Assembly: GCA_948470335.1 (NCBI GenBank)
Contig: CAOKOL010000023.1
Span: forward strand, 1 to 64,000
Direction of reading: 5' to 3'
From: an uncultured Lachnospiraceae bacterium
GTDB taxonomy: Bacteria > Bacillota > Clostridia > Lachnospirales > Lachnospiraceae
DNA: 64,000 nt
Shown here: one piece after another, positions 9,006-17,700 of the stretch
Position numbering within the stretch: position 1 is the first letter of the stretch
Layout of the letters: every line of letters starts with the position of its first letter
The notes under the pieces: generated by a model
Seen by the model: the letters and a program-made list of their open reading frames with translations, nothing else
Told to the model about the DNA's origin: nothing
Database searches by the model: none
Translations under genes and position numbers: made by a program

Positions 9006-9578
9006 CACAAAAAAACTGCTGACGGCAGCAGCCCTGCTTTTCATCGCGCAGTTTTCCCTGTCACTGTTTCTGGGAAAATATCCGCCGACCCGGAAAAAGA
9101 ACTGGCATCCATCGAATACTGGATTATGGGCAGTTTAAGCGGCGTAACCCTTTCACAGATCCGCTTTCCCGTCGCTGTCAGCCTGACCGGCCTGCTGGTG
9201 CTGTTTCTGCTCCACCGTCAGATTCTGCTCCTTTCCGTAGAGGAGGAAGAAGCCCTGCTGCTGGGCGTTCCCGTGCGGAAGATGCGGCTGGGCATTCTGT
9301 TTACGGCCACTCTGGCAGTCACCTCCATCGTCAGCGTCACCGGCCTGATCAGCTTTATCGGACTTCTGGCGCCTCACACCGCACGGCTTTTAACCCGTGA
9401 AAACCGGATGTCCACCCTGCTGCTCTGCGGCCTGCTGGGAAGCATTTTGCTGGGCGGCGCGGACATGCTGGCACGGACGCTGGCACAGGCAGAGCTGCCG
9501 GTCAGCATTTTTACCTCTGTTCTGGGCGCGCCTTTTTTAATTTATCTCATGTTAAAAAGGAACGGGAATTATGAGTAA
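8983..9578 (+). pseudogene. FecCD/BtuC-type permease with a large internal deletion
   Basis: The first 37 or so codons from ATG 8983 (overlapping the binding-protein stop) give a normal permease N-terminus with the first membrane helix, ending near LFLGKYP. The frame then ends at 9136. From about 9101 a second frame resumes as ADPEKELASIEYWIMGSLSG, which belongs near residue 180 of this family, and runs to a normal C-terminus at 9578. About 130-150 middle residues, several membrane helices, are gone and the two parts are out of frame. Family length is about 330 residues. Unless this is an assembly error, the transporter cannot work. Confidence 0.85.
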
Positions 9579-10389
9579 GACATTTTTCACAGCAGAAAAA
9601 ATCTGTGCGAAATATGGAACCGGCTTTGCCCTGAAAGATATTTCCTTTGCCGTGGAAAAAGGCTCCCTGACAGCCCTTTTAGGAACCAACGGCAGCGGCA
9701 AAACCACCTTGTTAAGAACAATCTGCCAGCAGATAAAGCACAGTGGAACCTGCCGCCTGCACTGTGGATCTGACGAAGCGTCCAATCTGCTTATTCTGGA
9801 ACGGCTTTCCGGAAGACAACTGGCACGGCAGATCAGCTATATCCCCCAGAGAAACGGCATTTCCGTGGAAATGGCCGTGCTGGACGTGGTGCTGATGGGA
9901 TACAATCCGGTGCTGGGACTTCTGGAAAGACCCTCGTCCGCGCAGCGGCGGCTGGCATCAGACGCACTGAGACAACTGGGACTGGCCGGATTTGAAAATC
10001 AGAATTTTCTCTGTTTAAGCGAGGGACAGAAACAGTTAGTGATTCTGGCCAGAACACTGGTGGAGGATTCCCGGCTTCTTCTGCTGGACGAGCCTGACAG
10101 CGCCCTGGATATTCCCAACCGCTACGGCATTATGAACACAATCTCCCGGATGGTGAAAGGCCAGTCCAGGGCCGGAATCCTGTCTCTCCACGATCCCATG
10201 CTGGCCCTGGAATTCTGCGATCAGCTCGTTTTAATTAAAAAGGGACATTGTATCGGAAGTATTTTTCCGGCCGCGGACTCCATAGAGAAGATGGAACACG
10301 CTCTGGGGCAGATCTACGGTCCGGTAACACTGGCAGAATGCGCAGGAAAGGACGGGAGGATGAGACGGATCCTCTTTTTTAATCATTAA
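9571..10389 (+). CDS. ABC importer ATP-binding protein
   Basis: A 272-residue ATPase of the BtuD/FecE type that would drive the importer encoded just upstream. Walker A is GTNGSGKTT at about 38-46, the signature motif is LSEGQKQ (a variant of LSGGQ), and Walker B with the catalytic glutamate is LLLLDEPDSALD. The gene overlaps the end of the permease by 8 nt, which is typical of translational coupling. The protein looks intact although its membrane partner is broken. Confidence 0.88.
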   Translation: MSKTFFTAEKICAKYGTGFALKDISFAVEKGSLTALLGTNGSGKTTLLRTICQQIKHSGTCRLHCGSDEASNLLILERLSGRQLARQISYIPQRNGISVEMAVLDVVLMGYNPVLGLLERPSSAQRRLASDALRQLGLAGFENQNFLCLSEGQKQLVILARTLVEDSRLLLLDEPDSALDIPNRYGIMNTISRMVKGQSRAGILSLHDPMLALEFCDQLVLIKKGHCIGSIFPAADSIEKMEHALGQIYGPVTLAECAGKDGRMRRILFFNH

Positions 10390-10491
10390 GAAATGATTTT
10401 CAAAAAACGTCTGACAAAGGATACAATATACCGCGAATCAGATCATATGAGCAGTGAAAACGCATTTTCAGGCAACCCCAGGCAGTTCATC

Positions 10492-10520
10492 TTGTCACGA
10501 TTTCATATAGCTGGTATAAT
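10492..10520 (+). promoter_or_regulatory. Sigma-A type promoter of the first NTase/HEPN pair
   Basis: TTGTCA at 10492-10497 and TATAAT at 10515-10520 are separated by 17 nt, with TGG just before the -10 box. Transcription should begin near 10527. This rules out translation from the ATG at 10532 and supports the start at 10589. Confidence 0.8.
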
Positions 10521-10588
10521 AGCTTCAAAGTATGAAAGGAAATTTATTTTTTCATGAAATAAAGCATTTAACAATAGGGAGAGAATAC

Positions 10589-10927
10589 ATGCCGGACATC
10601 GTCAGACACAGCGTTTATCAATTTTCACAGCAAATAAAAAATATATTAGGTACACATTTATTAAAAATTATAATCTATGGTTCTTACGCAAAAGGAGACT
10701 ATCATGATCATTCAGATGTGGATATTATGGTTCTGGTAAATTTACCGGAAAAAGAAATCAAAAATATTGAGAATGATATTTATGATATTGCCTTTGAAAT
10801 CGAAATGGATTCGGGCGTAGACATTTCTCCAATTATAAAGAATATCGCTCAATATGAGTACTGGGCAGACGTATTGCCGTTTTATAAAAACGTGAGGGAG
10901 GAGGGGATCGTCATTCATGGAGAATAA
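10589..10927 (+). CDS. MNT-type nucleotidyltransferase of a HEPN pair
   Basis: A 112-residue minimal nucleotidyltransferase. The motif GSYAKG with the aspartates of SDVDI (about residues 31-45) is the pol-beta superfamily active site. In characterised type VII toxin-antitoxin systems such proteins neutralise a HEPN RNase by AMPylating it. The start at 10589 is preferred because GGGAGAG lies just before it and the promoter places the mRNA 5' end near 10527. The gene overlaps the HEPN gene by 11 nt. Being at the edge of the catabolic cluster, it may be a mobile accessory unit. Confidence 0.82.
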   Translation: MPDIVRHSVYQFSQQIKNILGTHLLKIIIYGSYAKGDYHDHSDVDIMVLVNLPEKEIKNIENDIYDIAFEIEMDSGVDISPIIKNIAQYEYWADVLPFYKNVREEGIVIHGE

Positions 10928-11315
10928 AATTGTAGATTTATGCAAATATCGTATGAACAATGCGAAGGATACGCTGGATACCGCCAAACTGTGCATGGAA
11001 CATCAACACTACAGAGATACTGTTAATCGTTGTTACTATGCAGCATTTTATGCCGTAAAGGCGGTACTTGCGTTAGAAGAAATCGATTTCAAACGCCATA
11101 AAGACGCAATTGCACATTTTAATAAAAATTATGTTGCGCCAGGCATTTTTGAAAGAGATCTGGGACGACTGCTTGGAAGATTAAAGCAAAAACGAGGAGC
11201 CGGTGATTACGATGATTTTTATGTGGTATCACATGATGAAGCCTTATTGCAGTATAAGGCCGCAGAACAGATTATAAACAGTATACGGCAGTACTTAAAA
11301 AACAAAGGAATTTAA
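10917..11315 (+). CDS. HEPN domain protein, partner of the nucleotidyltransferase
   Basis: A 132-residue all-helical HEPN protein (NRCYYAAFYAVKAVLAL is the typical second helix). GGAGGAGGGG lies before its ATG inside the nucleotidyltransferase gene, so the two are co-translated. Many HEPN toxins carry an R-x4-6-H RNase motif; here RHKDAIAH and the tract RGAGDYDDFY are the candidate positions, but the match is not decisive. By family it is probably the toxin of a two-gene module; an accessory or regulatory role is possible. Confidence 0.8.
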   Translation: MENKIVDLCKYRMNNAKDTLDTAKLCMEHQHYRDTVNRCYYAAFYAVKAVLALEEIDFKRHKDAIAHFNKNYVAPGIFERDLGRLLGRLKQKRGAGDYDDFYVVSHDEALLQYKAAEQIINSIRQYLKNKGI

Positions 11316-11477
11316 TTGTATATAGCTGCTTCTATTCTTCCAATCACTCATGCGGATTTCTTTAATTCAAAAACACACAGCAAAGCAAAAAATAAAACAG
11401 AAAAATTTTGCGGCATAATCATCTTCTAACACGATATATACCATATACAACAACTATCAAAAAGGAAAAAATGTTTT

Positions 11478-12131
11478 ATGAACAACATCGCATGCATCAT
11501 CATGGCCTCCGGCCTGGGACGCCGGTTCGGCGGCAATAAGCTGTTGGCGGAATTTCACGGAAAGCCTCTGATCGGACATATCCTGGAACAGACGAAAGGG
11601 CTTTTCCCCCGGCGGGTGGTGGTGACGCGGTATCGGGAAATTGAAGAAATATGCCGGCGGCAGGGCATTGACTGTGTTCTCCATACGCTTCCGGGAAGAA
11701 ATGACACAATTCGGTTAGGCGTGGAATTTTTCCAGGCGGACCGTTCACAGACCATATCAAAAACCGGGAACCCGAAAAAGGAGCTGTTCGATTCTGAAAA
11801 GCCGCCGTTTCATCCGAAAGGTTATCTGTTCTGCCCGGCGGACCAGCCGCTGCTGACCAAAGGTACGCTGAAAAAGATAGCGGCAGAATTCAGCCAACAC
11901 CATAAACCGGGCGATATTTTTCGGCTTTCCTATGGGGAAATGGCCGGCGCGCCGGTTTTATTTGATGCCGTTTACGCGGAAGAACTCACAAAACTCCCCG
12001 AAAAAAACGGCGGCTCCTATCTGATCCGAAAATATCCCTGCCAGGTTATCAGCATAACGGCAGCCTCCGCGGCAGAGCTGATGGATGTGGATACGGTGGA
12101 AGATCTGGAACAATTAAGCCATATGCCGTAA
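11478..12131 (+). CDS. mocA: Molybdenum cofactor cytidylyltransferase (MocA/YgfJ-like)
   Basis: A 217-residue MobA-like nucleotidyltransferase. The N-terminal loop MASGLGRRFGGNKLL binds CTP, and CPADQPLL carries the metal-binding aspartate. MocA joins CMP to molybdopterin to make the MCD cofactor used by xanthine-dehydrogenase-type hydroxylases. The E. coli homologue ygfJ sits in the same gene neighbourhood (yqeB, yqeC, ygfK). It converges on the XdhC-type gene. The start at 11478 follows AAAGG by about 10 nt. Specificity for CTP over GTP is inferred from context. Confidence 0.85.
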   Translation: MNNIACIIMASGLGRRFGGNKLLAEFHGKPLIGHILEQTKGLFPRRVVVTRYREIEEICRRQGIDCVLHTLPGRNDTIRLGVEFFQADRSQTISKTGNPKKELFDSEKPPFHPKGYLFCPADQPLLTKGTLKKIAAEFSQHHKPGDIFRLSYGEMAGAPVLFDAVYAEELTKLPEKNGGSYLIRKYPCQVISITAASAAELMDVDTVEDLEQLSHMP

Positions 12132-12292
12132 ATATGGCTTTAGCAGCATATTCCCATTATATTCGGCATCCACATCCCTGAAAAATAATTTCTACGGCAG
12201 TGTAAAATCGCTTTTATACGCTCTTTTCTGCTCATAAGAACAGCCGAAGGATTCGGCAGCGCAACTCGAACGGCAGAAATTTCATCACTGCC

Positions 12293-13330
12293 TTACTGCC
12301 GCCGCCCAATTACTTCCAGCATCACGTCGATTACCCCGCCGCAGGCCATGCCTTCCTCCTCCGCGGCCTTCCCGCTCATATCCACATGAAATAACCTGCC
12401 GGTTTTCTCACCATTTTGAAGCATCCTCAGTCCCTCTCTCAGGACATCCGCTTCCACGCTGCCGCCGCCAATGGTGTCCACGCAGTTTCCGTCCGGAAGA
12501 ATCAGCATTTTCGTCCCTGCCTCCCTGGGGGCGGAGCCCTTTCGGCTGACGATTGTCGCAAGAACCTTCGGGTCCTCCGGCTGTCCTGTCAGAATTGCCC
12601 GCAGCAATGCTCTGGAATAACCGCAGCTTTCTTTCTTTTTTCTCCTGACCTGAATGATCTCGGCCATAATGGCAACCGCGATTTCTTCCGGCGTTTCCGC
12701 GCCGATGTCAAGACCGACAGGCGTGTATATGCCGCTGACCACTTTCGGATCGGCGCCTTTTTCGACCAGGTTCTCTTTCACGATGGCTACCCGTTTCCGG
12801 CTTCCTACCATGCCGATATAGGCATGGGGTTTTCTGACAACGACTTCCAGGCAAATCTGGTCATAACGGTGTCCTCTGGTGGCAATGACAAAAAATGTGT
12901 CCCTGTCCCCTGGTATCTTTGCAAGCCCGCTGTCAAAAGGCGCGCAGACCGCCCGGACGGCTCCGGCCTCCTTTGCCTGATCCGCAAACGCAGACCGGTC
13001 CTCCAGAACGGTCACTTCATATCCCGTCATTACTCCCATCCGAATCAGAGCCGCCGACACATGGCCGCCGCCGCAGATCACCAGCTTCTTTTCCCTGCCC
13101 AGCAATTCACAGAAAACCTTCTGCCCGCCGATCAGGTACAGCCCGCTTTCTTCAAGCTTTTCGGCCTCGGCTTTATGGCAATGAAAAAACCGGCCGTTTT
13201 CCGCCCCCCATATAATCCTATGGTCGGACAACAATGCTTTTTCTCCGACAGCCTCCCCTTCTACGACAGTCAGCGCCATATTTCGGTTATCAGGATTCAT
13301 TTGATTTACTATGTTGTAAAATTCTGACAT
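12293..13330 (-). CDS. XdhC-type molybdenum hydroxylase maturation factor
   Basis: A 345-residue XdhC/CoxI family protein. The family binds the molybdenum cofactor and helps sulfurate and insert it into hydroxylases. Here the Rossmann half (VICGGGHVSAALIRMG at about 85, GMVGSRKR near 195) comes first and the CoxI half (SRKGSAPREAGTKM, TIGGGSVEADV, ACGGVIDVMLE) comes last, the reverse of the E. coli-type order. The conserved cysteine in ACGG is present. It is the last gene of the leftward run ygeW to xdhC. Confidence 0.85.
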   Translation of the reverse strand: MSEFYNIVNQMNPDNRNMALTVVEGEAVGEKALLSDHRIIWGAENGRFFHCHKAEAEKLEESGLYLIGGQKVFCELLGREKKLVICGGGHVSAALIRMGVMTGYEVTVLEDRSAFADQAKEAGAVRAVCAPFDSGLAKIPGDRDTFFVIATRGHRYDQICLEVVVRKPHAYIGMVGSRKRVAIVKENLVEKGADPKVVSGIYTPVGLDIGAETPEEIAVAIMAEIIQVRRKKKESCGYSRALLRAILTGQPEDPKVLATIVSRKGSAPREAGTKMLILPDGNCVDTIGGGSVEADVLREGLRMLQNGEKTGRLFHVDMSGKAAEEEGMACGGVIDVMLEVIGRRQ

Positions 13331-13488
13331 ATTTATACACCTCGCCGTATATTCCTCTTTACACTTAATACATTCGTCAATACAGCCCGCGGCACGCCTG
13401 AAACCCGCATTCCCGCATGTTCCGTATGTTCTGCTTCATAATTTTCAGCTTGTTGGAAAACGCAGCATTTCTTCTGACCGTTTTTCTA

Positions 13489-14214
13489 TCAACTTTTTAT
13501 ATCTTTTTCAATATTTTTCAGCGACATTACCTTTACCCACTGCCCGGAACGGTTCCCCGCAATTTTCTTTCGGATTTCCTCTCCCCGCCTCCGTATGCCT
13601 TCGTCGTCCGCTTTATTCAAAACAATTCCAAACGCCCGCTCTCCCACGCCTTTTCGCAGTCCCCGCTCGCTGCGGCAAATCTCCGCGATATCCTCCTCCG
13701 TAATCCGGTGATCCAAAGGCCGGCCTAACAGTGCAGCCACCCGCTCCGGGCGGTGACAGCTTTCCGGTATGGGCTGATCCAGCGCATCCAGACCCGCCAC
13801 GCCGATTACCAGTTCGGCCGGTTCCGGGATCACCGGTTCATGATCGGCAGGCGCTTTCAGCGGCAGGCCGCGGGCGCCGTCGGCCTCCACCAGAAGCGTG
13901 TCGCAGCGATCCCGCAGCGTCTCCCAGTCCGCGCGTACCGGACAGGTAATTTTCCCTGTCCCTTCTTCCGGAACGCCGACTACCGAATAGCCCCATACCG
14001 ACAAATTTCGGAAAAGCTGCTCCTGATCTCCCCAACCCGCGAAAGGGCGCTCTTTATCCCTGGCCATATGGGTACTGGCAGCTACAATTACCTTTTTGCC
14101 CTGTTCCGTCAGCAGCCTGGTCAGATAAAAAATCAAGCTGGTTTTTCCGCCGCCGCCTGCCACGGCGATGCAGCGGTAATTGCTCTCACTTTCACCGCAT
14201 TCCGTTATCTTCAT
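13489..14214 (-). CDS. yqeC: Selenium-dependent hydroxylase accessory protein YqeC
   Basis: A 241-residue P-loop protein with AGGGGKTS at residues 19-26, ASTHM, and the conserved LLVEADGARGLPLKAP segment of the YqeC family. YqeC is a marker of the selenium-dependent molybdenum hydroxylase trait, where it is thought to help build the labile selenium cofactor. It lies 30 nt after yqeB in the same direction, so the two are co-transcribed. The start at 14214 gives the expected length. Biochemical role is not fully defined. Confidence 0.88.
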   Translation of the reverse strand: MKITECGESESNYRCIAVAGGGGKTSLIFYLTRLLTEQGKKVIVAASTHMARDKERPFAGWGDQEQLFRNLSVWGYSVVGVPEEGTGKITCPVRADWETLRDRCDTLLVEADGARGLPLKAPADHEPVIPEPAELVIGVAGLDALDQPIPESCHRPERVAALLGRPLDHRITEEDIAEICRSERGLRKGVGERAFGIVLNKADDEGIRRRGEEIRKKIAGNRSGQWVKVMSLKNIEKDIKS

Positions 14215-14244
14215 TATTTCCTCATTTCCAACAGACTCCTTTTA

Positions 14245-14967
14245 TCACGCAAACAGACCGGCTCCTTTTTGCATGCAGGGTCTTTCAAACGCCGGACCGC
14301 GCCCCATACACACCGCAAAACTGCTTTCACAGCCCCCTTCCCCCACAATAATCTCAAGAACGCTCCCTGCCAGGCAGCGGGCTTTGTCCGAGATGGTCCG
14401 GCAATTTTTCCGCTGTTCGATTCTCGGATCAATGTCCGCGATTTTCAGGCCCTTTCTCACCGGAAATCCTTCCCGGATGATTCCCGGCGTCCCCGTATTG
14501 GGCATGGCAGAGCCCCTCTCTATAATCCGTCCCAGATCGTGCCCCCGCATGGTTTCCACCACATAGTCCACGTCTTCCCCGGCCGTAAATCCCGGCCCCA
14601 GGCCAATGGTAAGCGGCGCCATGCTCCGAAGGGTTCCCAGGTTTTTCTTTGCCAGAATGGCATCTACCACCACGGCAGGTTTTATCTCTTTTATCGAAAC
14701 GCCGGCTTCATCCACCAGGACGGGAACTTCTCCTTTTTCCCATAGATCCCCGCATTCTTCCGGCGTTGCGATCCGCCGGCTCACAACGCCTTCTACCTGA
14801 GCGCTGCCGTCATATACCGCCTCACAAAAAGCCGCTTTTCTCCGAATCGCGGCGGGCATCGGACATTCCAGAATCAGCACCCGACAGCCACACCGGTGAA
14901 GCCGGTGAACGATCCCGGTAGCCAGGTCTCCGCCGCCACGGACGATTATTATATTTTTCATTATCAT
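14245..14967 (-). CDS. yqeB: Selenium-dependent hydroxylase accessory protein YqeB
   Basis: A 240-residue protein of the YqeB/EF2563 family, the other marker of selenium-dependent molybdenum hydroxylases. It opens with a dinucleotide-binding strand IIIVRGGGDLATG and carries IGLGPGF and GSAMPNTGTPG. Homologues end soon after the SDKAR...VLE segment; here about 30 extra residues follow, so the C-terminus may be altered. Two ATGs three codons apart (14967 and 14961) share an AAAAAGGA site. It precedes yqeC in one transcript. Confidence 0.85.
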   Translation of the reverse strand: MIMKNIIIVRGGGDLATGIVHRLHRCGCRVLILECPMPAAIRRKAAFCEAVYDGSAQVEGVVSRRIATPEECGDLWEKGEVPVLVDEAGVSIKEIKPAVVVDAILAKKNLGTLRSMAPLTIGLGPGFTAGEDVDYVVETMRGHDLGRIIERGSAMPNTGTPGIIREGFPVRKGLKIADIDPRIEQRKNCRTISDKARCLAGSVLEIIVGEGGCESSFAVCMGRGPAFERPCMQKGAGLFA

Positions 14968-15036
14968 AGATTCCTTTTTCTATGGCTATAAGCACACAGA
15001 CCCTGTTTTTTAGAGTCTTATACGCAACATACAACA

Positions 15037-15078
15037 AACGGGAGAAACGCCGAATGAAAAAACTGGCGTTCCTCCCGT
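15037..15078 (-). terminator. Hairpin after ridA
   Basis: ACGGGAGAAACGCC and GGCGTTCCTCCCGT form a stem of 14 positions with one mismatch around a 13-nt loop. It lies between ridA and yqeB on the minus strand. The T-tract is short (GTTTGTTG), so it may only partly terminate transcription. Confidence 0.55.
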
Positions 15079-15132
15079 TATCTTACGAATCATCCGGCAA
15101 AAGGCGCCAGTGACGTATTTTGTCGAATTTTC

Positions 15133-15513
15133 TTATTTTTCTACCGCGGCGATACACTCCACCTCACAGAGAACCCCTTTCGGAAGGTCCTTCACCGCCA
15201 CGCAGGAACGGGCCGGCTTTCCGGTGAAATATTTGGCATAGATTTCATTAAACGCCGCGAAATCCGCGATATCCGCCAGGAAACAGGTGGTTTTCACCAC
15301 GTCGGCGAACTTCGCGCCCTGGCTTTCCAGCAGCGCTTTGATATTTGCCATCACCTGTTCTGTCTGCTCCTGAATCGTGGTGCCCACCACTTCTCCCGTT
15401 ACCGGAGAAAGGGGAATCTGCCCGGAAAAGAAAGCGATTCCATTTACGATAATTCCCTGAGAATAGGGGCCGATGGCCGCAGGCGCGTTTTTTGTTTCCA
15501 CATACTTTAACAT
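15133..15513 (-). CDS. ridA: RidA family reactive imine/enamine deaminase
   Basis: A 126-residue YjgF/RidA protein, which hydrolyses reactive enamine/imine intermediates made by PLP enzymes. The family motifs are intact: GPYSQG near residue 16, SGQIPL, and the ligand-binding arginine in KPARSCVAV with CEVECIA near the end. The start at 15513 has AGGAGG 6 nt upstream. Three tandem hairpin repeats lie immediately before that site. RidA homologues recur in purine and pyrimidine catabolic clusters; the source of its substrate here (for example a diaminopropionate lyase) is not in the window. Confidence 0.93.
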   Translation of the reverse strand: MLKYVETKNAPAAIGPYSQGIIVNGIAFFSGQIPLSPVTGEVVGTTIQEQTEQVMANIKALLESQGAKFADVVKTTCFLADIADFAAFNEIYAKYFTGKPARSCVAVKDLPKGVLCEVECIAAVEK

Positions 15514-15530
15514 CGTTTTCCTCCTAATTG

Positions 15531-15854
15531 AGTTCCGCTACAGTCCTCCTATGCCCCCTGTATCTGGAAGTATTTCCAGCCGCTCTAGCGTCTGTAAATC
15601 CTTCCGGGGCATATACGGACTTCCGCTGTTTTAGTTCCGCTACAGTCCTTCTGAACCCCTTGTATCTGGAAGGATTTCCAGCCGCTTATGCGTCTGTAAA
15701 TCCTTCCGGGGTTCATACGGACTTCCGCTGTTTGAGTTCCGCTACAGTCCTCCTATGCCCCCTGTATCCGGAAGTATTTCCAGCCGCTCTAGCGTCTGTA
15801 AATCCTTCCGGGGCATATACGGACTTCCGCTGTTTGAGTTCCGCTGCAGTCCTG
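15531..15854 (-). repeat. Three tandem hairpin repeats plus a fragment (before ridA)
   Basis: Full copies lie at 15531-15631, 15633-15733 and 15735-15835, a 102-bp period, and a fragment (AGTTCCGCTGCAGTCCTG) at 15837-15854. The upper stem is ATGCCCC/GGGGCAT in the first and third copies and GAACCCC/GGGGTTC in the second: both strands changed together, so the stem is conserved rather than the sequence. The inner arms GGAAGGATTT and AAATCCTTCC are perfect in the second copy. The array starts 17 nt before the ridA ATG. Confidence 0.93.
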
Positions 15855-15857
15855 TTT

Positions 15858-16502
15858 CTATTTATTAATATCCACATAACTGTAAAGCGTATACTTTGAT
15901 ATCCCGAAATACTTTGACACTTTGTCTCCTGATTTGGTAATCAGGAAAGCGCCGGCATCGTTCAGATAGTTGATTGCCCGGATTTTTTCTTCTTTATTCA
16001 TCAGCGGAGCGGGAACGCCTACCAGCTCCACCGACTGTTCGATCAGCTGGTCCAGAAGCTGACTGACGTCCGTGGTAATACGACGAGGCGACGAGGAGGC
16101 GTCAAGAGGATTGTTCTGGTTGCAGCTGGTAAGGGCATGGAGGCCGGATTCCAGCGTCAGCAGAGCGGTGATATCATAATTGATACCCAGAATATAATTC
16201 AGCTCTCCGTCTTCATTCCGAATATAGACCGTGCTGGACTTAAAGATCTTCCCCGTATCCGTCTTGGTCAGATAGGCCAACTGGTCCGACTGAATCCGGT
16301 CGCTGTTGCGGATGGCGTCCAGCACTACCTGGGAGGGCGCATCCCCGATTTTCCGCCCGGTCAGTTGTCCGTTTTCTATGTAAACGATGGAATGATGGGA
16401 GTCCTGCTTTAAGTCGTGGATTACAACCTCGCAGGATTCCCCGAAATGTACGGCCAGCGCATGGGCCACCTGCTTTAATATTTCTAATCTTGAATTTGCC
16501 AT
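15858..16502 (-). CDS. YheO-like PAS/HTH transcriptional regulator
   Basis: A 214-residue regulator with an N-terminal YheO-type PAS sensor (about 1-120, with CEVVIHDL and YILGINYDITAL) and a C-terminal helix-turn-helix (about 155-214, KEEKIRAINYLNDAGAFLI then VSKYFGISKYTLYSYV). The DauR group has this layout. The start at 16502 is chosen because AGGAG lies 7-8 nt upstream and the promoter at 16654-16682 lies inside the longer open frame. It sits between carbamate kinase and ridA, so it probably controls the cluster; the ligand may be a purine or catabolite. Confidence 0.85.
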   Translation of the reverse strand: MANSRLEILKQVAHALAVHFGESCEVVIHDLKQDSHHSIVYIENGQLTGRKIGDAPSQVVLDAIRNSDRIQSDQLAYLTKTDTGKIFKSSTVYIRNEDGELNYILGINYDITALLTLESGLHALTSCNQNNPLDASSSPRRITTDVSQLLDQLIEQSVELVGVPAPLMNKEEKIRAINYLNDAGAFLITKSGDKVSKYFGISKYTLYSYVDINK

Positions 16503-16653
16503 ATGAAAATCTCCTGATGATATACCCGTCAGCCGGATGATCTGCCGGCATACTTTCGTTATTTCAAAAAGCAGCGAATCATTCGGCGCCGTTTTCCGCA
16601 TTTCCCCGTTCACGGACTTTGCCGGGCCCGAAAGTACCTCGCAAAGTGTTCCT

Positions 16654-16682
16654 ATTATACCACAGTTTTTCCAAAATAGCAA
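16654..16682 (-). promoter_or_regulatory. Sigma-A type promoter of the PAS/HTH regulator
   Basis: On the minus strand TTGCTA (16682-16677) and TATAAT (16659-16654) are 17 nt apart. Transcription would start near 16647, giving a leader of about 145 nt before the regulator start at 16502. The regulator and ridA can therefore be expressed apart from arcC and ygeW. Confidence 0.78.
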
Positions 16683-16755
16683 AATTTTTTAGTTTATAAA
16701 AATATTTTATTGCGCAAATATTCCGGATAACGGTCACATGCGCTCCGGAAAGATT

Positions 16756-17700
16756 TTAAGCGTGGAATACCGTTCCCGTTTTGCCCTGTATGGCCTCTCT
16801 GGATTTCTCCAGCAGCGTGATAATGGCTGTGCGTCCCTCCCCTGAGGAAGCGAACTCCATGGCGGCCTGTACCTTGGGCAGCATGGAACCGGGGGCGAAA
16901 TGTCCTTCCTTTACATACTGCCCGGCTTCTGCCACAGACAGACGGTCCAGCCATTTTTCATTTTCTCTGCCGAAATTGACGGCCACCTTTTCCACCGCGG
17001 TGAGGATAATCAGGCTGTCCGCCTCCAGCTCTTTTGCCAGCAGACAGCTTGCGAAATCTTTATCAATCACGGCGCTGGCGCCTTTTAAATGATTGCCCTG
17101 ACGAATCACGGGAATTCCGCCGCCGCCGCAGGCAATCACCAGATTTCCGGCATCCACCATGGTACGGATCGTGCCGATCTCTATGATTTCCGCCGGCTTC
17201 GGCGAGGCCACCACCCTGCGGTAGCCCCGGCCCGCGTCTTCCTTCATAATATAATCATACTTTTGAGACACTTCCTCGGCCTGCCCGGCAGTCATAAACT
17301 TGCCGATGGGCTTGGAAGGGGTTTGAAAGGCAGGGTCCTTCTCATCCACCCGCACCTGGGTAATCATGGTCGCCACGGGCATATCCGAAATGCCTCTGTT
17401 CAGCAGCTCCTCCCGCAGCGCGTTCTGCAAATCATAGCCGATATAGGCCTGGCTCATGGCCACGCAGACGGACAGGGGCGTGTTGGGCTGAGCGGCATCT
17501 TCATGGGTCAGGGCAATCATGGCATTGTTAATCATGCCCACCTGAGGACCGTTGCCGTGGGCCACCACAACCTCACAGCCTTCCTCAATCAGATCCACAA
17601 TCGCTTTTGCCGTCGTTTTTACCGCCGCCATCTGCTCCGGCAGAGTATTTCCCAGGGCATTGCCGCCAAGGGCAATGACGATTCTCTTTTTCTTGCTCAT
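16756..17700 (-). CDS. arcC: Carbamate kinase
   Basis: A 314-residue carbamate kinase, which makes ATP from carbamoyl phosphate and ADP. Family signatures are ALGGNALGN at residues 10-18, AHGNGPQVG near 47, CGGGGIPV near 190 and the aspartates of the VIDKD/LTAVE region. The start at 17700 follows AGAGAGG. The homologue yqeA occupies the same place in the E. coli purine cluster. With YgeW just upstream it forms a carbamoyl transfer and ATP-yielding pair. Confidence 0.95.
   Translation of the reverse strand: MSKKKRIVIALGGNALGNTLPEQMAAVKTTAKAIVDLIEEGCEVVVAHGNGPQVGMINNAMIALTHEDAAQPNTPLSVCVAMSQAYIGYDLQNALREELLNRGISDMPVATMITQVRVDEKDPAFQTPSKPIGKFMTAGQAEEVSQKYDYIMKEDAGRGYRRVVASPKPAEIIEIGTIRTMVDAGNLVIACGGGGIPVIRQGNHLKGASAVIDKDFASCLLAKELEADSLIILTAVEKVAVNFGRENEKWLDRLSVAEAGQYVKEGHFAPGSMLPKVQAAMEFASSGEGRTAIITLLEKSREAIQGKTGTVFHA

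Noticed and set aside
15531..15835. Tandem repeats as a possible CRISPR array
   Set aside because: Repeats are about 100 bp with no unique spacers between them; copies are simply head to tail, and the same element occurs at other loci.
15528..15899. 123-residue open frame with internal repeats
   Set aside because: It is the translation of the tandem hairpin repeats; no ribosome site, and the conserved feature is base pairing, not codons.
16503..16682. Longer N-terminus for the PAS/HTH regulator
   Set aside because: The promoter at 16654-16682 lies within it, and the ATG at 16502 has a good ribosome site and begins the conserved domain.
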